Part shown: in pieces, positions 1 to 8,435 of the stretch
Layout: every line of letters starts with the position of its first letter
How positions within the stretch are numbered: the first letter of the stretch is position 1
From: JAWPMT01 sp965601475
Lineage (GTDB): Bacteria > Bacteroidota > Bacteroidia > Cytophagales > Cyclobacteriaceae
Length of the DNA stretch: 64,000 bases
Direction of reading: 5' to 3'
Assembly (NCBI GenBank): GCA_965601475.1
Contig: OZ271832.1
Coordinates: forward strand, 5,890,001 to 5,954,000
Notes under the pieces: generated by a model
Database searches by the model: none
Told to the model about the DNA's origin: nothing
The model's input: only the letters and a program-made list of their open reading frames with translations
Program-made: the position numbers and the translations under genes

Positions 1-143
1 ATCGCATAGCCCTGGTCTGGGTCCACTGGAATGGCTCGTTCCAGGGTTGATTCAAGTATGGGTGAATAGTCGCTGAGCTGTTTTTGAGCCATCAATGGCG
101 TGATGAATGCAGCGGCCAGAATGACTAATAGATGCTTTTTCAT
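1..143 (-). CDS. Secreted protein, N-terminal part only
   Basis: A gene enters the left edge on the minus strand with its ATG at 141-143; about 47 residues are visible. It opens with a signal peptide (MKKHLLVILAAAF, cleavage expected after PLMAQ), so the product is probably periplasmic or exported. The mature start includes ESTLERAIPVDPDQGYAI. A metallo-beta-lactamase-fold hydrolase is possible from the DPDQGY style of N-terminus, but too little is present to decide. A 45-bp palindromic element lies about 55 bp upstream of the start. The rest of the gene is outside the window. Confidence 0.75.
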   Translation of the reverse strand, partial: MKKHLLVILAAAFITPLMAQKQLSDYSPILESTLERAIPVDPDQGYA

Positions 144-198
144 GTCTCGTTTTGTTTAAGGTTAACTACTTGACAAAGCTGAGCATCCGGAGGCAGGG

Positions 199-243
199 AG
201 GCCTATAAGCTAGTTTAAGAAAGAACCTTAAACTAGTTTAAGA
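199..243. promoter_or_regulatory. Palindromic 45-bp upstream element, copy A
   Basis: This copy holds a perfect 10-bp inverted repeat, CTAGTTTAAG (210-219) and CTTAAACTAG (227-236), separated by 7 bp, with a further TTTAAG half-site. The whole 45 bp aligns without gaps to 528-572, about 37 of 45 positions identical. It lies upstream of the minus-strand gene starting at 143. The TTAAG-N7-CTTAA dyad is the kind of site a dimeric regulator binds, and a Crp-family regulator is encoded next door. That link is inference. Confidence 0.5.
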
Positions 244-498
244 TCAGACCATTGGAATTAGGTTTTTAAGCAGCTTTGGTCTTCGTTGAGGATACAGATC
301 CGATCTCTCATCTCTGCAGTCAGTGACTTGATTTCCTCTATGTGCTTTGAGAGCAACTCGAGCTCTTCCTCGTGTCCCACTTTGGAAGTGGACAACAGTT
401 CCATCCTTACCTCGCGATGTGAAGCCCTTCCCTTTAGGAGTATATTTCAAAATCTCAGAAAACCCTTTTTCATGACGCGTTTGCATTAGATAATTCAT
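244..498 (-). CDS. Possible small gene, reading frame uncertain
   Basis: Two overlapping minus-strand frames look partly protein-like. The frame from ATG at 498 gives 84 residues with a plausible first half (MQTRHEKGFSEILKY) and an Arg-rich, less convincing second half. A second frame from ATG at 404 to the stop at 258-260 gives 48 residues with strong helical character (HEEELELLSKHIEEIKSL) and has GAGGTAAGG just before its ATG. Either a short helical protein starts at 404, or one gene has been split by a frameshift near 400. Copy B of the palindromic element lies 30-74 bp upstream of 498, which supports a transcript starting here. No family recognised. Confidence 0.3.
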   Translation of the reverse strand: MNYLMQTRHEKGFSEILKYTPKGKGFTSRGKDGTVVHFQSGTRGRARVALKAHRGNQVTDCRDERSDLYPQRRPKLLKNLIPMV

Positions 499-527
499 GA
501 GCCAAAGGTTTGAAAGGATCAGGGAAT

Positions 528-572
528 AGGCCTATAAGATGTATTAAGAACGAACCTTAAGGTAGATTAAGA
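528..572. promoter_or_regulatory. Palindromic 45-bp upstream element, copy B
   Basis: This is the second copy of the element at 199-243, in the same orientation and 329 bp away. It keeps AGGCCTATAAG, the GAACCTTAA core and the TTAAG-N7-CTTAA dyad, although the outer stem is less perfect. It overlaps the last codons of the Crp-type gene (stop at 567-569) and lies upstream of the possible small gene starting at 498. Confidence 0.5.
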
Positions 573-1148
573 CTGGGCCAATCGTCTGCGAATAATACTC
601 AGGAACTCAGGGGTTATTCCAAGGAAAGAAGCGATCTGGACATTTGAGATGCGATTGAAATATTCCGGGTGTAATCGAAGAAAGTGCTGGTACCTATCCT
701 CAGCGGTTAGGCTTATGTTGTTCAGAATTCTTTTTTGAGCAGCTACCAATTCATTCTCAGTAATCACCCGAAAGATCCTATTGAATTTGGGATACTTCAC
801 GAAGAGCCTGGTGAGCGCTTGGCGGGAAACTTGCAGGACTACCGAGCGCTCCATCGACTCAATATAGTGATCACTGGGCTGCTGCTTGTAGAAGCTTTCC
901 AGATCACCAACCCAATCCTTTTCCGAGGCGAATAAGAGGTTATGTTCTTTTCCCTGTGTATCTACACTATACATTCGGAAGCAACCTTCGACAATGAAGG
1001 TGTGGCGCGTGCAGATATCACCCTTTTGAAGAATGAATTGATTTCGTTTGAAACTACGGGGTTCGAAGACTTCTTCCAGGACCTTCTTTTCATCCCCGGT
1101 TAGCTTAAGCAGGTTTTCAAAGGTGTCGATCAGTGCGTGGATAGGCAT
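567..1148 (-). CDS. Crp/Fnr-type transcriptional regulator
   Basis: This 193-residue protein has a cyclic-nucleotide-binding-like jelly roll (about residues 20-110, including FILQKGDICTRHTFIVEGCF) followed by a C-terminal winged helix with AEDRYQHFLRLHPEYFNRI and the recognition-helix region SNVQIASFLGITPEFLSIIR. This is the usual Bacteroidota Crp arrangement, in which ligand binding is often not demonstrated. The ATG at 1148 (MPIHALIDTFENLL) is chosen because it begins the family-like N-terminus; the frame stays open to 1298 but that stretch overlaps the arsM 3' end. TTG-N19-TAAATTTG, a match to the Bacteroidota promoter consensus, lies immediately before this ATG, which would give a very short or absent leader. 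Candidate targets are the two palindromic elements downstream. Confidence 0.85.
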   Translation of the reverse strand: MPIHALIDTFENLLKLTGDEKKVLEEVFEPRSFKRNQFILQKGDICTRHTFIVEGCFRMYSVDTQGKEHNLLFASEKDWVGDLESFYKQQPSDHYIESMERSVVLQVSRQALTRLFVKYPKFNRIFRVITENELVAAQKRILNNISLTAEDRYQHFLRLHPEYFNRISNVQIASFLGITPEFLSIIRRRLAQS

Positions 1149-1248
1149 GACCAAATTTAAGATTTGAATGGATTTCTCCAACAATCCCGTGGCCTTATCC
1201 ATTTGCCCAGGCGGGGATGTCAATAAGGAATCAAGCTTAGCTGCTCGA

Positions 1249-2133
1249 TCAGCAGCACCCCGATTCAGGAGTACATGCCCCCTTTTGCAGGTCAGCAAGC
1301 TTGACTTTGGGTTTTTTCCTCTTCTTCCCTGGTTTTTCGGCGTAGACGGTCACACTGTAGATACCACTATTACCGTTGCCATACTCGGCTATCTCCTGTG
1401 ATGACAGGTACTTAGCAAGAATGTCCTCAGGTATGGTAATGGTTTTCTCCTTCTGAATCGTGATGGTTTCGAATCCTGCCGCTTCAATATGCGATAGATA
1501 TTCCGTCTTTTGAATGGCCCCAGCCACACAACCTGCATACATTTCGGCATCCTTGCGAAGTGCTTCTGGCAGGTCCCCTACCAAAACAATATCAGAGATA
1601 CTGAAATGACCCCCTGGCTTCAGGACCCTGAATATCTCACCAATGACTTTAGGCTTGTTGGGTACCAGATTGAGAACGCAGTTACTCACGATTACATCGG
1701 CTGCATTGTCATTGACAGGCATTTCGTCGATGTCTCCTTCGCGGAATTCCACGTTGTTGTAACCCAGCTTTTCAGCATTCGTCCGGGCTTTTCGAATCAT
1801 GGAGGGCGTAAAATCTATACCAATGACTTTACCTTCAGGTCCGGCTTCATGTCTGGCTACGAAACAATCATTCCCGGCGCCGGAACCCAGATCTATCACC
1901 GTATCCCCTTGCTGAATTTGTGCGAATTGCGTGGGTAGGCCACAACCCAGCCCCAAGTCTGCGTCCTCGACATACCCTTCCGTATCCGTATAGTCATCCA
2001 TCATGATGTTGTACACCTTGTTGGAAGGTTCGGTGGCGCCACAACAGGAAGCTGCATTTTCAGCCTTGCCTTGTTCGGCGATTTCAGCATATTTCTTTCG
2101 GACTACGTCTTTCAACTCCTGTTCTTCAGTCAT
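1249..2133 (-). CDS. arsM: Arsenite S-adenosylmethionine methyltransferase
   Basis: ArsM transfers methyl groups from SAM to trivalent arsenic, giving mono-, di- and trimethylated species. The 294-residue protein has the class I SAM-binding glycine motif VIDLGSGAGND (residues 79-89) and the acidic loop GIDFTP. Cysteines C64 (LGLGCGLP), C152 (SNCVLN) and C202 (AGCVAGA) fit the three catalytic arsenic-binding cysteines of characterised ArsM enzymes, with the 50-residue spacing between the last two preserved. Extra Cys pairs sit near the N-terminus (C30-C31) and at the very C-terminus (SGCC). It follows arsR by 48 bp and is probably co-transcribed and derepressed by arsenite. Cytoplasmic. Confidence 0.93.
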   Translation of the reverse strand: MTEEQELKDVVRKKYAEIAEQGKAENAASCCGATEPSNKVYNIMMDDYTDTEGYVEDADLGLGCGLPTQFAQIQQGDTVIDLGSGAGNDCFVARHEAGPEGKVIGIDFTPSMIRKARTNAEKLGYNNVEFREGDIDEMPVNDNAADVIVSNCVLNLVPNKPKVIGEIFRVLKPGGHFSISDIVLVGDLPEALRKDAEMYAGCVAGAIQKTEYLSHIEAAGFETITIQKEKTITIPEDILAKYLSSQEIAEYGNGNSGIYSVTVYAEKPGKKRKKPKVKLADLQKGACTPESGCC

Positions 2134-2181
2134 GGTCTTTCCTTTTTAGTGACTTATTACAATCAAGAAATTCAATATTCT

Positions 2182-2514
2182 CTAACAACATTGGTCTTCT
2201 TGGTCTTCAAATTGCCTGAAAATCTCTTCAAAACGATTCCTGATGACATTCCATACTTCGGGATTGATACAGTAGTTCACACTCGTCCCCTCTACTGTTC
2301 CCTGTATGATACCGATATTCTTTAGCTCCTTCAGGTGTTGTGAGACGGTAGCCTGGGCCAAACCCAACTCTTCTACCAGATGACCGTTGATGCAGGCCTT
2401 CGTTTTCAGCAAGTGGGTAATAATGGCTACGCGTGCCGGATGTGAGAAGGCCTTTCCGAAGATGGCAATCTCGTTGTGCTCGTGCGTGTAGTTCTGTACT
2501 TTCGTTACCCCCAT
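2182..2514 (-). CDS. arsR: ArsR-family metalloregulator
   Basis: This 110-residue winged-helix repressor precedes arsM. The helix-turn-helix is visible in LVEELGLAQATVSQHLKEL (residues 46-64). Cysteines occur at 41, 82 and in a terminal CC pair (109-110), and could form the As(III) sensor. The classic ELCVCDL motif of plasmid ArsR is absent and ACINGHLVEEL occupies its place, as in other Bacteroidota homologues. It probably represses its own operon and releases DNA when arsenite binds. Confidence 0.9.
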   Translation of the reverse strand: MGVTKVQNYTHEHNEIAIFGKAFSHPARVAIITHLLKTKACINGHLVEELGLAQATVSQHLKELKNIGIIQGTVEGTSVNYCINPEVWNVIRNRFEEIFRQFEDQEDQCC

Positions 2515-2520
2515 TATTAC

Positions 2521-2536
2521 ATTGCAATATTACGAT
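2521..2536. promoter_or_regulatory. Candidate ArsR operator
   Basis: ATTGCAATATTACGAT is an imperfect palindrome centred on AATATT, with 12 of 16 positions symmetric. It ends 7 bp upstream of the arsR start codon, where a bound repressor would block transcription or ribosome access. Assignment to ArsR rests on position and symmetry only. Confidence 0.45.
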
Positions 2537-2625
2537 GAATAAATGAATTGATCACCTATCTGCCAGGGTATTGCGTTTTCCAAATTCGCAGAATTACGCT
2601 AAATTCCTTCACCTCCCGTGAGCAC

Positions 2626-3501
2626 ATGACCCTTACCATCATACTCATCGTTGTCGGGCTCTACATCGCAGCCAATTTCGTCATCTACTTCTGGCAAGAG
2701 AAGTTCCTGTTTAAACCTGAGAAGCTACCTGCTGATTTCGAATACAAATACGGTGAAGAGATCGAGTTCATGGAGTACAATCTCGAAACAGTACCTGGCG
2801 TCAATATCAATGGCATCCACTTTTGCCTGGACAAGCCCAAAGGTGTTGTGCTCTACCTCAAGGGCAACAGTCGATCCATCAAAGGTTGGGGAAGGTTTGC
2901 CGTCGACTTTACGCGTCTGGGTTATGATGTGATCATGATCGACTATCGTGGATTTGGCAAGAGCACGGGCAAACGTACCGAGGCGGGAATCAAGAAGGAC
3001 CTGCAATTCATCTATGATGAAATGAAGAAACAGGTTGCTGAGAAATATATCATCCTTTATGGGAGGTCAATGGGCTCCGGCTTTGCTGCCAAGTTAGCAT
3101 CCACCAACAATCCAAGGATGTTGATCCTGGAATCTCCCTACTATAGCATCAAGAAAACGGCCAGGCGTTACACCCCTTTTCTCCCATTGTCACTGCTGTT
3201 GCGGTTTCCCATTCCTACTTACAAATGGTTGAAGTACGTCAGCTGCCCCATAAAGATCCTGCATGGCACCAACGACCGGTTGATTCCCTACAAAACGGCG
3301 GTCAAACTATCCAAAATCAACCCTGAAAATACACGACTGTATTCCGTCATCGGAGCTGGACACAACAACCTCTACACCAAAGAAGAATACCATCGCATGC
3401 TGGATGAAATTCTCAACTCGAAACTGCCCTACGACATTGACCCGAAAGAAACCAGTATTAGTTTTAAGCGCAAGAAAAAACGAAAACTGGTAAAACTTTG
3501 A
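2626..3501 (+). CDS. Membrane-anchored alpha/beta hydrolase, first of a tandem pair
   Basis: This 291-residue protein has one N-terminal membrane helix (residues 3-22) and an alpha/beta-hydrolase domain of the BEM46/ABHD13 type. The nucleophile elbow is YGRSMGSG with S148, the acid is probably D217 (HGTNDRLIP) and the base H246 (GAGHNN). The usual HHGNAGN oxyanion motif is changed to LKGNSRS, so the catalytic pocket differs from that of its neighbour. The C-terminus is very basic. The ATG at 2626 is chosen because the membrane anchor begins there; an in-frame extension to 2548 looks non-coding. The stop overlaps the next start. Substrate unknown. Confidence 0.85.
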   Translation: MTLTIILIVVGLYIAANFVIYFWQEKFLFKPEKLPADFEYKYGEEIEFMEYNLETVPGVNINGIHFCLDKPKGVVLYLKGNSRSIKGWGRFAVDFTRLGYDVIMIDYRGFGKSTGKRTEAGIKKDLQFIYDEMKKQVAEKYIILYGRSMGSGFAAKLASTNNPRMLILESPYYSIKKTARRYTPFLPLSLLLRFPIPTYKWLKYVSCPIKILHGTNDRLIPYKTAVKLSKINPENTRLYSVIGAGHNNLYTKEEYHRMLDEILNSKLPYDIDPKETSISFKRKKKRKLVKL

Positions 3502-4313
3502 GTGTGCTGAAAATCGTCTTACTCACGGCCATTGGATTCTACCTGCTATTGGTCCTGGCGCTGTATTTTTTCCAGGATAACCTCATCTTCCTCGCTGTTC
3601 CGCTGGAAAAGGACTATCCATATGCTTTCGACACCCCCTTCGAGGAACGGGATTTTGAAATGGAAGATGGCGCGTCTATCAATGCTCTGCACTTCAAGTC
3701 TGAAGATCCCAGAGGCATCATCTACTACCATCATGGCAATGCCGGCAACCTGGCAAGGTGGGGAGAAGTTGCCGAATACTTCGTGAAGTTTGGATATGAT
3801 GTGCTGATTTATGACTACCGCGGGTATGGAAAAAGTACAGGCAAGCGCACCGAAGCCACCCTGCATCGGGATGCACAATATCTCTATGATCAATTGAAAC
3901 AACAGTGGAAAGAGGATGAAATAGTTCTGTACGGGCGATCGATGGGCTCAGGCATGGCCTGTCGGCTGGCGGCGAACAATGCCCCTAAGCTATTGATATT
4001 GGAAAGTCCCTTCTACAGTCTGAAAAGCATGGCGCATCATAGGTTCCCATTTCTGCCCACAAGATTATTGGTCAACTATGATTTTCTCAATTGGCAGCAT
4101 CTTCAGCAAGCCGACCTACCTATCCATATTTTTCATGGTACCGATGATGCTGTGGTCCCACTGTGGTCCGGTCAACAGCTTTATGAGGCGATTACGGATC
4201 GTGCAACATTCACTGAGATAGCAGGGGGCGGCCACAATGATCTTATCAATTTTGAGGCTTATCACAAAGGCATAAGAAAGATATTGGGCGCCTATGTGGT
4301 TCAGGCAAATTGA
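3498..4313 (+). CDS. Membrane-anchored alpha/beta hydrolase, second of a tandem pair
   Basis: This 271-residue paralogue of the preceding gene shares YDYRG-GKSTGKRTEA and the elbow YGRSMGSG at the same residue number (S148). It keeps the standard HHGNAGN oxyanion motif (78-84), with HGTDD and GGGHND completing the triad. A membrane helix spans about residues 4-24. Translation seems to begin at TTG (3498), overlapping the previous stop by TTGA; a GTG at 3504 is an alternative. The pair probably arose by duplication and is translationally coupled. Probable serine esterase or thioesterase facing the periplasm. Confidence 0.85.
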   Translation: MSVLKIVLLTAIGFYLLLVLALYFFQDNLIFLAVPLEKDYPYAFDTPFEERDFEMEDGASINALHFKSEDPRGIIYYHHGNAGNLARWGEVAEYFVKFGYDVLIYDYRGYGKSTGKRTEATLHRDAQYLYDQLKQQWKEDEIVLYGRSMGSGMACRLAANNAPKLLILESPFYSLKSMAHHRFPFLPTRLLVNYDFLNWQHLQQADLPIHIFHGTDDAVVPLWSGQQLYEAITDRATFTEIAGGGHNDLINFEAYHKGIRKILGAYVVQAN

Positions 4314-4409
4314 GACGGCCGACCTCTTTCCAGTCGATTGTACGATTATGTTGTTATGATGAAGCAAATCGAATCATAGTATATCACCCATATCAGGTTT
4401 TTGGGCCTA

Positions 4410-5012
4410 CTAGTTCTTTAAAGCTAAATCTCCGAATACCTTTTCCTTGATCCCCTTCCATTCACTTCTCAGAATGCTATAGCACCTGGTATCCCGTCTA
4501 AACCCATCAGACATTACCGTGTGACTTCTCAATACCCCCTCATACTTCCCGCCAATCCTTTCAATGGCGCCCTGTGACTGAATATTTCTATTGTCTGTCT
4601 TGAATTCCAACCGTTCAAACTCCAGATAATCAAAAACATATGACATCAGCAGGAATTTGCAATTGTGATTGAGACCTGTCCGTTGAAAGTCCTTGCCGAT
4701 CCAGGTAGAACCGATTTCGATACGCCTGTTCTCATTGGAGACGTTCAGAAAGCTCGTTGACCCGGCATAGGCATGCTGTGCTTTGTCAAAGATCGCAAAG
4801 GGGTACTTCAAGTCCCTGGCCTTCAGGTCAAGTTGCTGCGCTACATAGGTAGCTAGTCTTTCGGCGGTTCCAAATTTTGGAGGGGAATACTTAAGCAAAT
4901 CAGGATTGCGAACTGCGATAGTCGCAAGTGACTCGATGTGTCTTTCTTCAAGGGGTTCTATGCGTACCCTTTCGTTCTCAAGAATGATACGTTCTTCAAA
5001 TTTGAGTTTCAT
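4410..5012 (-). CDS. GNAT-family N-acetyltransferase, RimJ/RimL-like
   Basis: This 200-residue protein resembles RimJ/RimL acetyltransferases: an N-terminal strand RVRIEPLEERHIESL, a central RIEIGSTWIGKDFQRTGLN (the acetyl-CoA loop region) and a late FKTDNRNIQSQGAIERIG. These enzymes acetylate protein N-termini or small amines using acetyl-CoA. It lies 101 bp downstream of the DUF6503-like gene on the same strand, and may or may not share its transcript. Confidence 0.82.
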   Translation of the reverse strand: MKLKFEERIILENERVRIEPLEERHIESLATIAVRNPDLLKYSPPKFGTAERLATYVAQQLDLKARDLKYPFAIFDKAQHAYAGSTSFLNVSNENRRIEIGSTWIGKDFQRTGLNHNCKFLLMSYVFDYLEFERLEFKTDNRNIQSQGAIERIGGKYEGVLRSHTVMSDGFRRDTRCYSILRSEWKGIKEKVFGDLALKN

Positions 5013-5113
5013 AGTCGGATAGAAATGCAGGCATGAAGAAATTGAAATAACTACTTCCTAACCATTAACCTGGTTACCGCCCTTATTCCATCGTTTCTTC
5101 CTTCATGGGTAAT

Positions 5114-5956
5114 TCAATAGCGCTCCTGAATTCGGAAGAAAGACTCGTTCAAACCGCTTCCAAAGCGAATGTCCTCATACCACTGAGCAATGATAGGACT
5201 TCCCATTCTATTGCCTTGCCAATCTGAAGGAATCACCCAACGCCTGGCCATCAGGTACATCTCATCAACTTGCTCGTATTCCACTTCCATCAGCAGTGGA
5301 TTTGAAATACCAATGCCTTTGACGGTAAATAAGAACTGATCCACCAGGTAGGTGGACGGATTGATGTACAGCACGAAATCGTCCTGAACATCCCCAACAT
5401 CGGCGTCAAAAGAGACCTTCACAATCTTGTATAATTGGTCCTCGACCAAGGGATCTTCCAGCAGTTGATAGTTCAGCCCTTCATCCAACATTTTTTGCAT
5501 CATACAGAACCAATAGAAGTTGGCTCTTCTAAGAAAGTTGGCGCTTTGTATCATGGTTTCACTTTCAATGATGGAATCATTTAGTGTTACCCAAGTAGCC
5601 TCACCATCAAACGCTTGAATGACCTTCCCGTTTGCTTCTGGCATCACGAGATGGTCATGTGTCTCATAGCTAGCCCATGACCGCTCGCCCTCAAACAAGT
5701 AGCGTTCCAGGGAGATGTCTTTCCGATCCTTCACCAGGTCGTGGAAGGTGTACCGATAAGTGACATCGCTGAGTTCGCGCAAGGCCTGCATAGAGCCAAC
5801 TTTGCTCACCATGCTTTCAATCCACCACAGGGCCTCCCCTTTCTGCAGTTTTATCTCTTCCGTCAAATCGGGTTCTGGCTGTGGTTGGCATGCTTCCAAC
5901 AGCAATCCCAGTAGCCCGAAATAAATAGCGGTTTGTTTGCTTCTGATCATGGCCAT
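5114..5956 (-). CDS. DUF6503-like lipoprotein
   Basis: This 280-residue protein carries a lipoprotein signal peptide with lipobox LLEAC, so it is probably a membrane-anchored lipoprotein. The body has alternating strands (VTYRYTFHDL, LFEGERSWASYETHDH, ATWVTLNDS, LYINPSTYLVDQFLF) like the Bacteroidota DUF6503 family, whose fold suggests binding of a lipid or hydrophobic ligand, but no function is known. It starts 3 bp after the TonB-receptor stop, so the two are surely co-transcribed. An alternative ATG lies 6 bp inside. Confidence 0.7.
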   Translation of the reverse strand: MAMIRSKQTAIYFGLLGLLLEACQPQPEPDLTEEIKLQKGEALWWIESMVSKVGSMQALRELSDVTYRYTFHDLVKDRKDISLERYLFEGERSWASYETHDHLVMPEANGKVIQAFDGEATWVTLNDSIIESETMIQSANFLRRANFYWFCMMQKMLDEGLNYQLLEDPLVEDQLYKIVKVSFDADVGDVQDDFVLYINPSTYLVDQFLFTVKGIGISNPLLMEVEYEQVDEMYLMARRWVIPSDWQGNRMGSPIIAQWYEDIRFGSGLNESFFRIQERY

Positions 5957-5959
5957 GGA

Positions 5960-8353
5960 TTAAAAGCCTCCGGTACTTCTTGTTTCGCGGTTGTCCCGCT
6001 TCTTTCGTTTCAGGGCTTGATTTCCTTGTCCTCCAAAGCGGTAAGAGAACCCTATGAAAACGGTACGACTATCCCAACTAAACGCTCCATCCTGTACCAC
6101 TGGTCGCTTACCCTCAAAGGAGAACTGTTGCGTATGAAAGATATCATTGAAGTTGAGACTCACATTGCCCTTCCCTTTGAATACGGCATATCTGGCTCCA
6201 ACATTGACGAAGTAGAAGGCCAACGTCCTGTATTGCAAGTTGGTGTTGGCACCTCTGTACAAGCTGACCAGTTGGAAGGTTAGTTGCCTCGTGGCTTTGA
6301 AGCTGTGGTTCATCCGAAAGTTGTAAAGCACATTTTGTACCTCCCGAAATTCATCCTGTGCTACGCCCCTTTGTCTTTGAGAATAAAGGTCCATACTGGA
6401 ACTGAAACTCCACCATTGGGCCAGTCGGAAATTTCCAGAGATCTCGGCGCCATAAGCTGCATTATCCTCATAGTTATTATAAGAGAAAAGCACATTTTCA
6501 GCGTTATTAGGATCATTAAATCCAAATCTTGTGATCTCGTCATTAATGCTTCGGAAGAATATACCCGTGGTGAGGCTTCCTTCCTCCCACTGACGGGTAT
6601 AATTCAACTCTACGGAATTGGTAAACTGAGGTATCAATGCGGGATTTCCAATATTCGTGACCCTCGCCGAACTCCAGGCACGAATGGGATTCACCTGAGT
6701 GAGGTTAGGTCGATCGACCCTCCTGCTCACGTTCAGGTTGAAGACATCGGTTCGCTTCGCAGGGTCCGGGGTGTAGGTCACGAACGCTGAGGGGTAAACA
6801 GAGAAAATCTCGTCTCGAAATCTTTGAGCCTCGGCCCCCTCTTCGACGAGAAAGCCATCCGTTTCGAAGTTCTCCAGCCTTGCGCCAATTTGATAAGACC
6901 ACTGTCCAAAATCCTGGCTGTAGGTGCCGTAAAAAGAATAGATGTCGCGATCAAACGTGTACTGCGCATCCCTAAGATCAGGATTGGTGGTCACATAGCC
7001 ATTGTCTGTCCGTTGGACCCGCGCCTCCAGGCCCAACTCCAGCTTACGATTTGGTGATATCGGGTTGACATAGTCCAGGTTGATGGTAGTGTTTTCCCTA
7101 TCAGTCCGTATATCTTCTTCCGCATTTGCAGTAGTAATGCTTTCGCCAGTGAAGCGGAAATCCGCCAGTTCCGTTTCTTCAAAGGTGTTGTAATCGATCT
7201 CAAACTCGAGGTTGTGGCCTTCTTTGGAGAAATTGTGTTTCAGATCAAGATTGGTCGTGGAAGTGGTATTTTCTACGTCGCTTTCATACTGTTGTCCGAA
7301 GTCAAGGTTGCCATTCTCGGCATACGCGATATCGGTCTGGCGCCATAACCGGTTGTCGAACCTGTTTTGAATGGTATAGGCAGAAAAGGTCGTACGATCG
7401 CCCAAGAAATAGTCCAGGCCTATCTTGTAGAGATGAGAGGTCCGATCGTTGAATGAGCCCCAGCGCTCGCTGGACTGGTCTTCTGGCCGGAAGATATCTC
7501 CTTCTACCGGCGACTTGCCAAAGTTGTTGCCATAGTTCCCAAACAGGTTCAGTCTCTTTATTCGGTAATTGAGGTCTGCCGAACCTGAAAATCGACGCTC
7601 CTGGCCGCTGGTGAGACCCCCTGAGATGTTGCCATTAAAACCCAGGTTGGTGTTCTTATGCAGGACCACATTGATGAGCCCGCTCATGCCCTCCGGGTTG
7701 TATTTCGCTGAAGGGTTGGTGATTAACTCAATCCTTTTGATGGACGTGGAGGGTATCTGCTGTAGCAATTGTGAGGCATCGAGGTTCGTAGGTTTCCCAT
7801 CGACCAGAATCCGCACATTTTCATTTCCTCTCAATGAGATGTTTCCATCCTGATCTACGTCAACGGAAGGGAGATTCACCATCAAGTCCGCCGCTGTAGC
7901 GCCTACTGTAGATAGGTCCTTACCAATATTGATGACTTTGCGATCAATTTTCTGCTCCACCGTCGAGCGTTCGGCCACGACTTCGACGCCTTGCAGGACA
8001 GCAACGTCTTCCTGGATGTAAATGGTACCAAGATCGTTGTCACCGCTACTGACTGTGACCTCCTGCTTCGCGGTCTGATAACCAATAAACTGAAATTCCA
8101 GGACGAATTGGCCGGACGGAACCCCGACTATTTCAAAGCTACCTTGACCATCTGTAATTTGCCCGGTGAGGGCAGCCTCACCAGAAACCTCCTTTAGAAG
8201 AACAGTCACATAAGGCACGGGTTCGAAGAGATTTTGGTCCAATACTTTCCCCTTCAAAATACCAGAGGCGGCTTTATCCTGTGCCGATAGAATGGGAATC
8301 AAAAATGTATATGCTATTAAAGAAAAGGCAATAAACTGCTTGCTGTATTTCAT
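5960..8353 (-). CDS. TonB-dependent receptor, outer-membrane beta-barrel family
   Basis: This protein of about 797 residues has a signal peptide (ending near LIPILSAQ), a carboxypeptidase-regulatory-like domain (LKGKVLDQNLFEPVPYVTV), a plug domain (VEVVAERSTVEQKIDRKV, then NISLRGNENVRILVDGKP and NPSAKYNPEGMSGLINV) and a long beta-barrel. It belongs to the OMP_b-brl_3 type of receptor rather than the SusC group, since no SusD gene is adjacent. It probably imports an unknown ligand with TonB energy. The ATG at 8353 gives the better signal peptide; an ATG at 8377 is also open. A lipoprotein gene follows by 3 bp, and an AraC gene lies 82 bp upstream. Confidence 0.9.
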   Translation of the reverse strand: MKYSKQFIAFSLIAYTFLIPILSAQDKAASGILKGKVLDQNLFEPVPYVTVLLKEVSGEAALTGQITDGQGSFEIVGVPSGQFVLEFQFIGYQTAKQEVTVSSGDNDLGTIYIQEDVAVLQGVEVVAERSTVEQKIDRKVINIGKDLSTVGATAADLMVNLPSVDVDQDGNISLRGNENVRILVDGKPTNLDASQLLQQIPSTSIKRIELITNPSAKYNPEGMSGLINVVLHKNTNLGFNGNISGGLTSGQERRFSGSADLNYRIKRLNLFGNYGNNFGKSPVEGDIFRPEDQSSERWGSFNDRTSHLYKIGLDYFLGDRTTFSAYTIQNRFDNRLWRQTDIAYAENGNLDFGQQYESDVENTTSTTNLDLKHNFSKEGHNLEFEIDYNTFEETELADFRFTGESITTANAEEDIRTDRENTTINLDYVNPISPNRKLELGLEARVQRTDNGYVTTNPDLRDAQYTFDRDIYSFYGTYSQDFGQWSYQIGARLENFETDGFLVEEGAEAQRFRDEIFSVYPSAFVTYTPDPAKRTDVFNLNVSRRVDRPNLTQVNPIRAWSSARVTNIGNPALIPQFTNSVELNYTRQWEEGSLTTGIFFRSINDEITRFGFNDPNNAENVLFSYNNYEDNAAYGAEISGNFRLAQWWSFSSSMDLYSQRQRGVAQDEFREVQNVLYNFRMNHSFKATRQLTFQLVSLYRGANTNLQYRTLAFYFVNVGARYAVFKGKGNVSLNFNDIFHTQQFSFEGKRPVVQDGAFSWDSRTVFIGFSYRFGGQGNQALKRKKRDNRETRSTGGF

Positions 8354-8435
8354 GATGGTATTTAGCGTAGTGGCCATAGGTTCTTCACCTCGCAGTGCGA
8401 GGGAAACCGGCCAAAACTGTGTTAATTGATTTTTG

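Noticed and set aside
1149..1298. N-terminal extension of the Crp-type gene to 1298
   Set aside because: The extension has no resemblance to Crp N-termini and overlaps the arsM coding end; the internal ATG at 1148 fits the family length.
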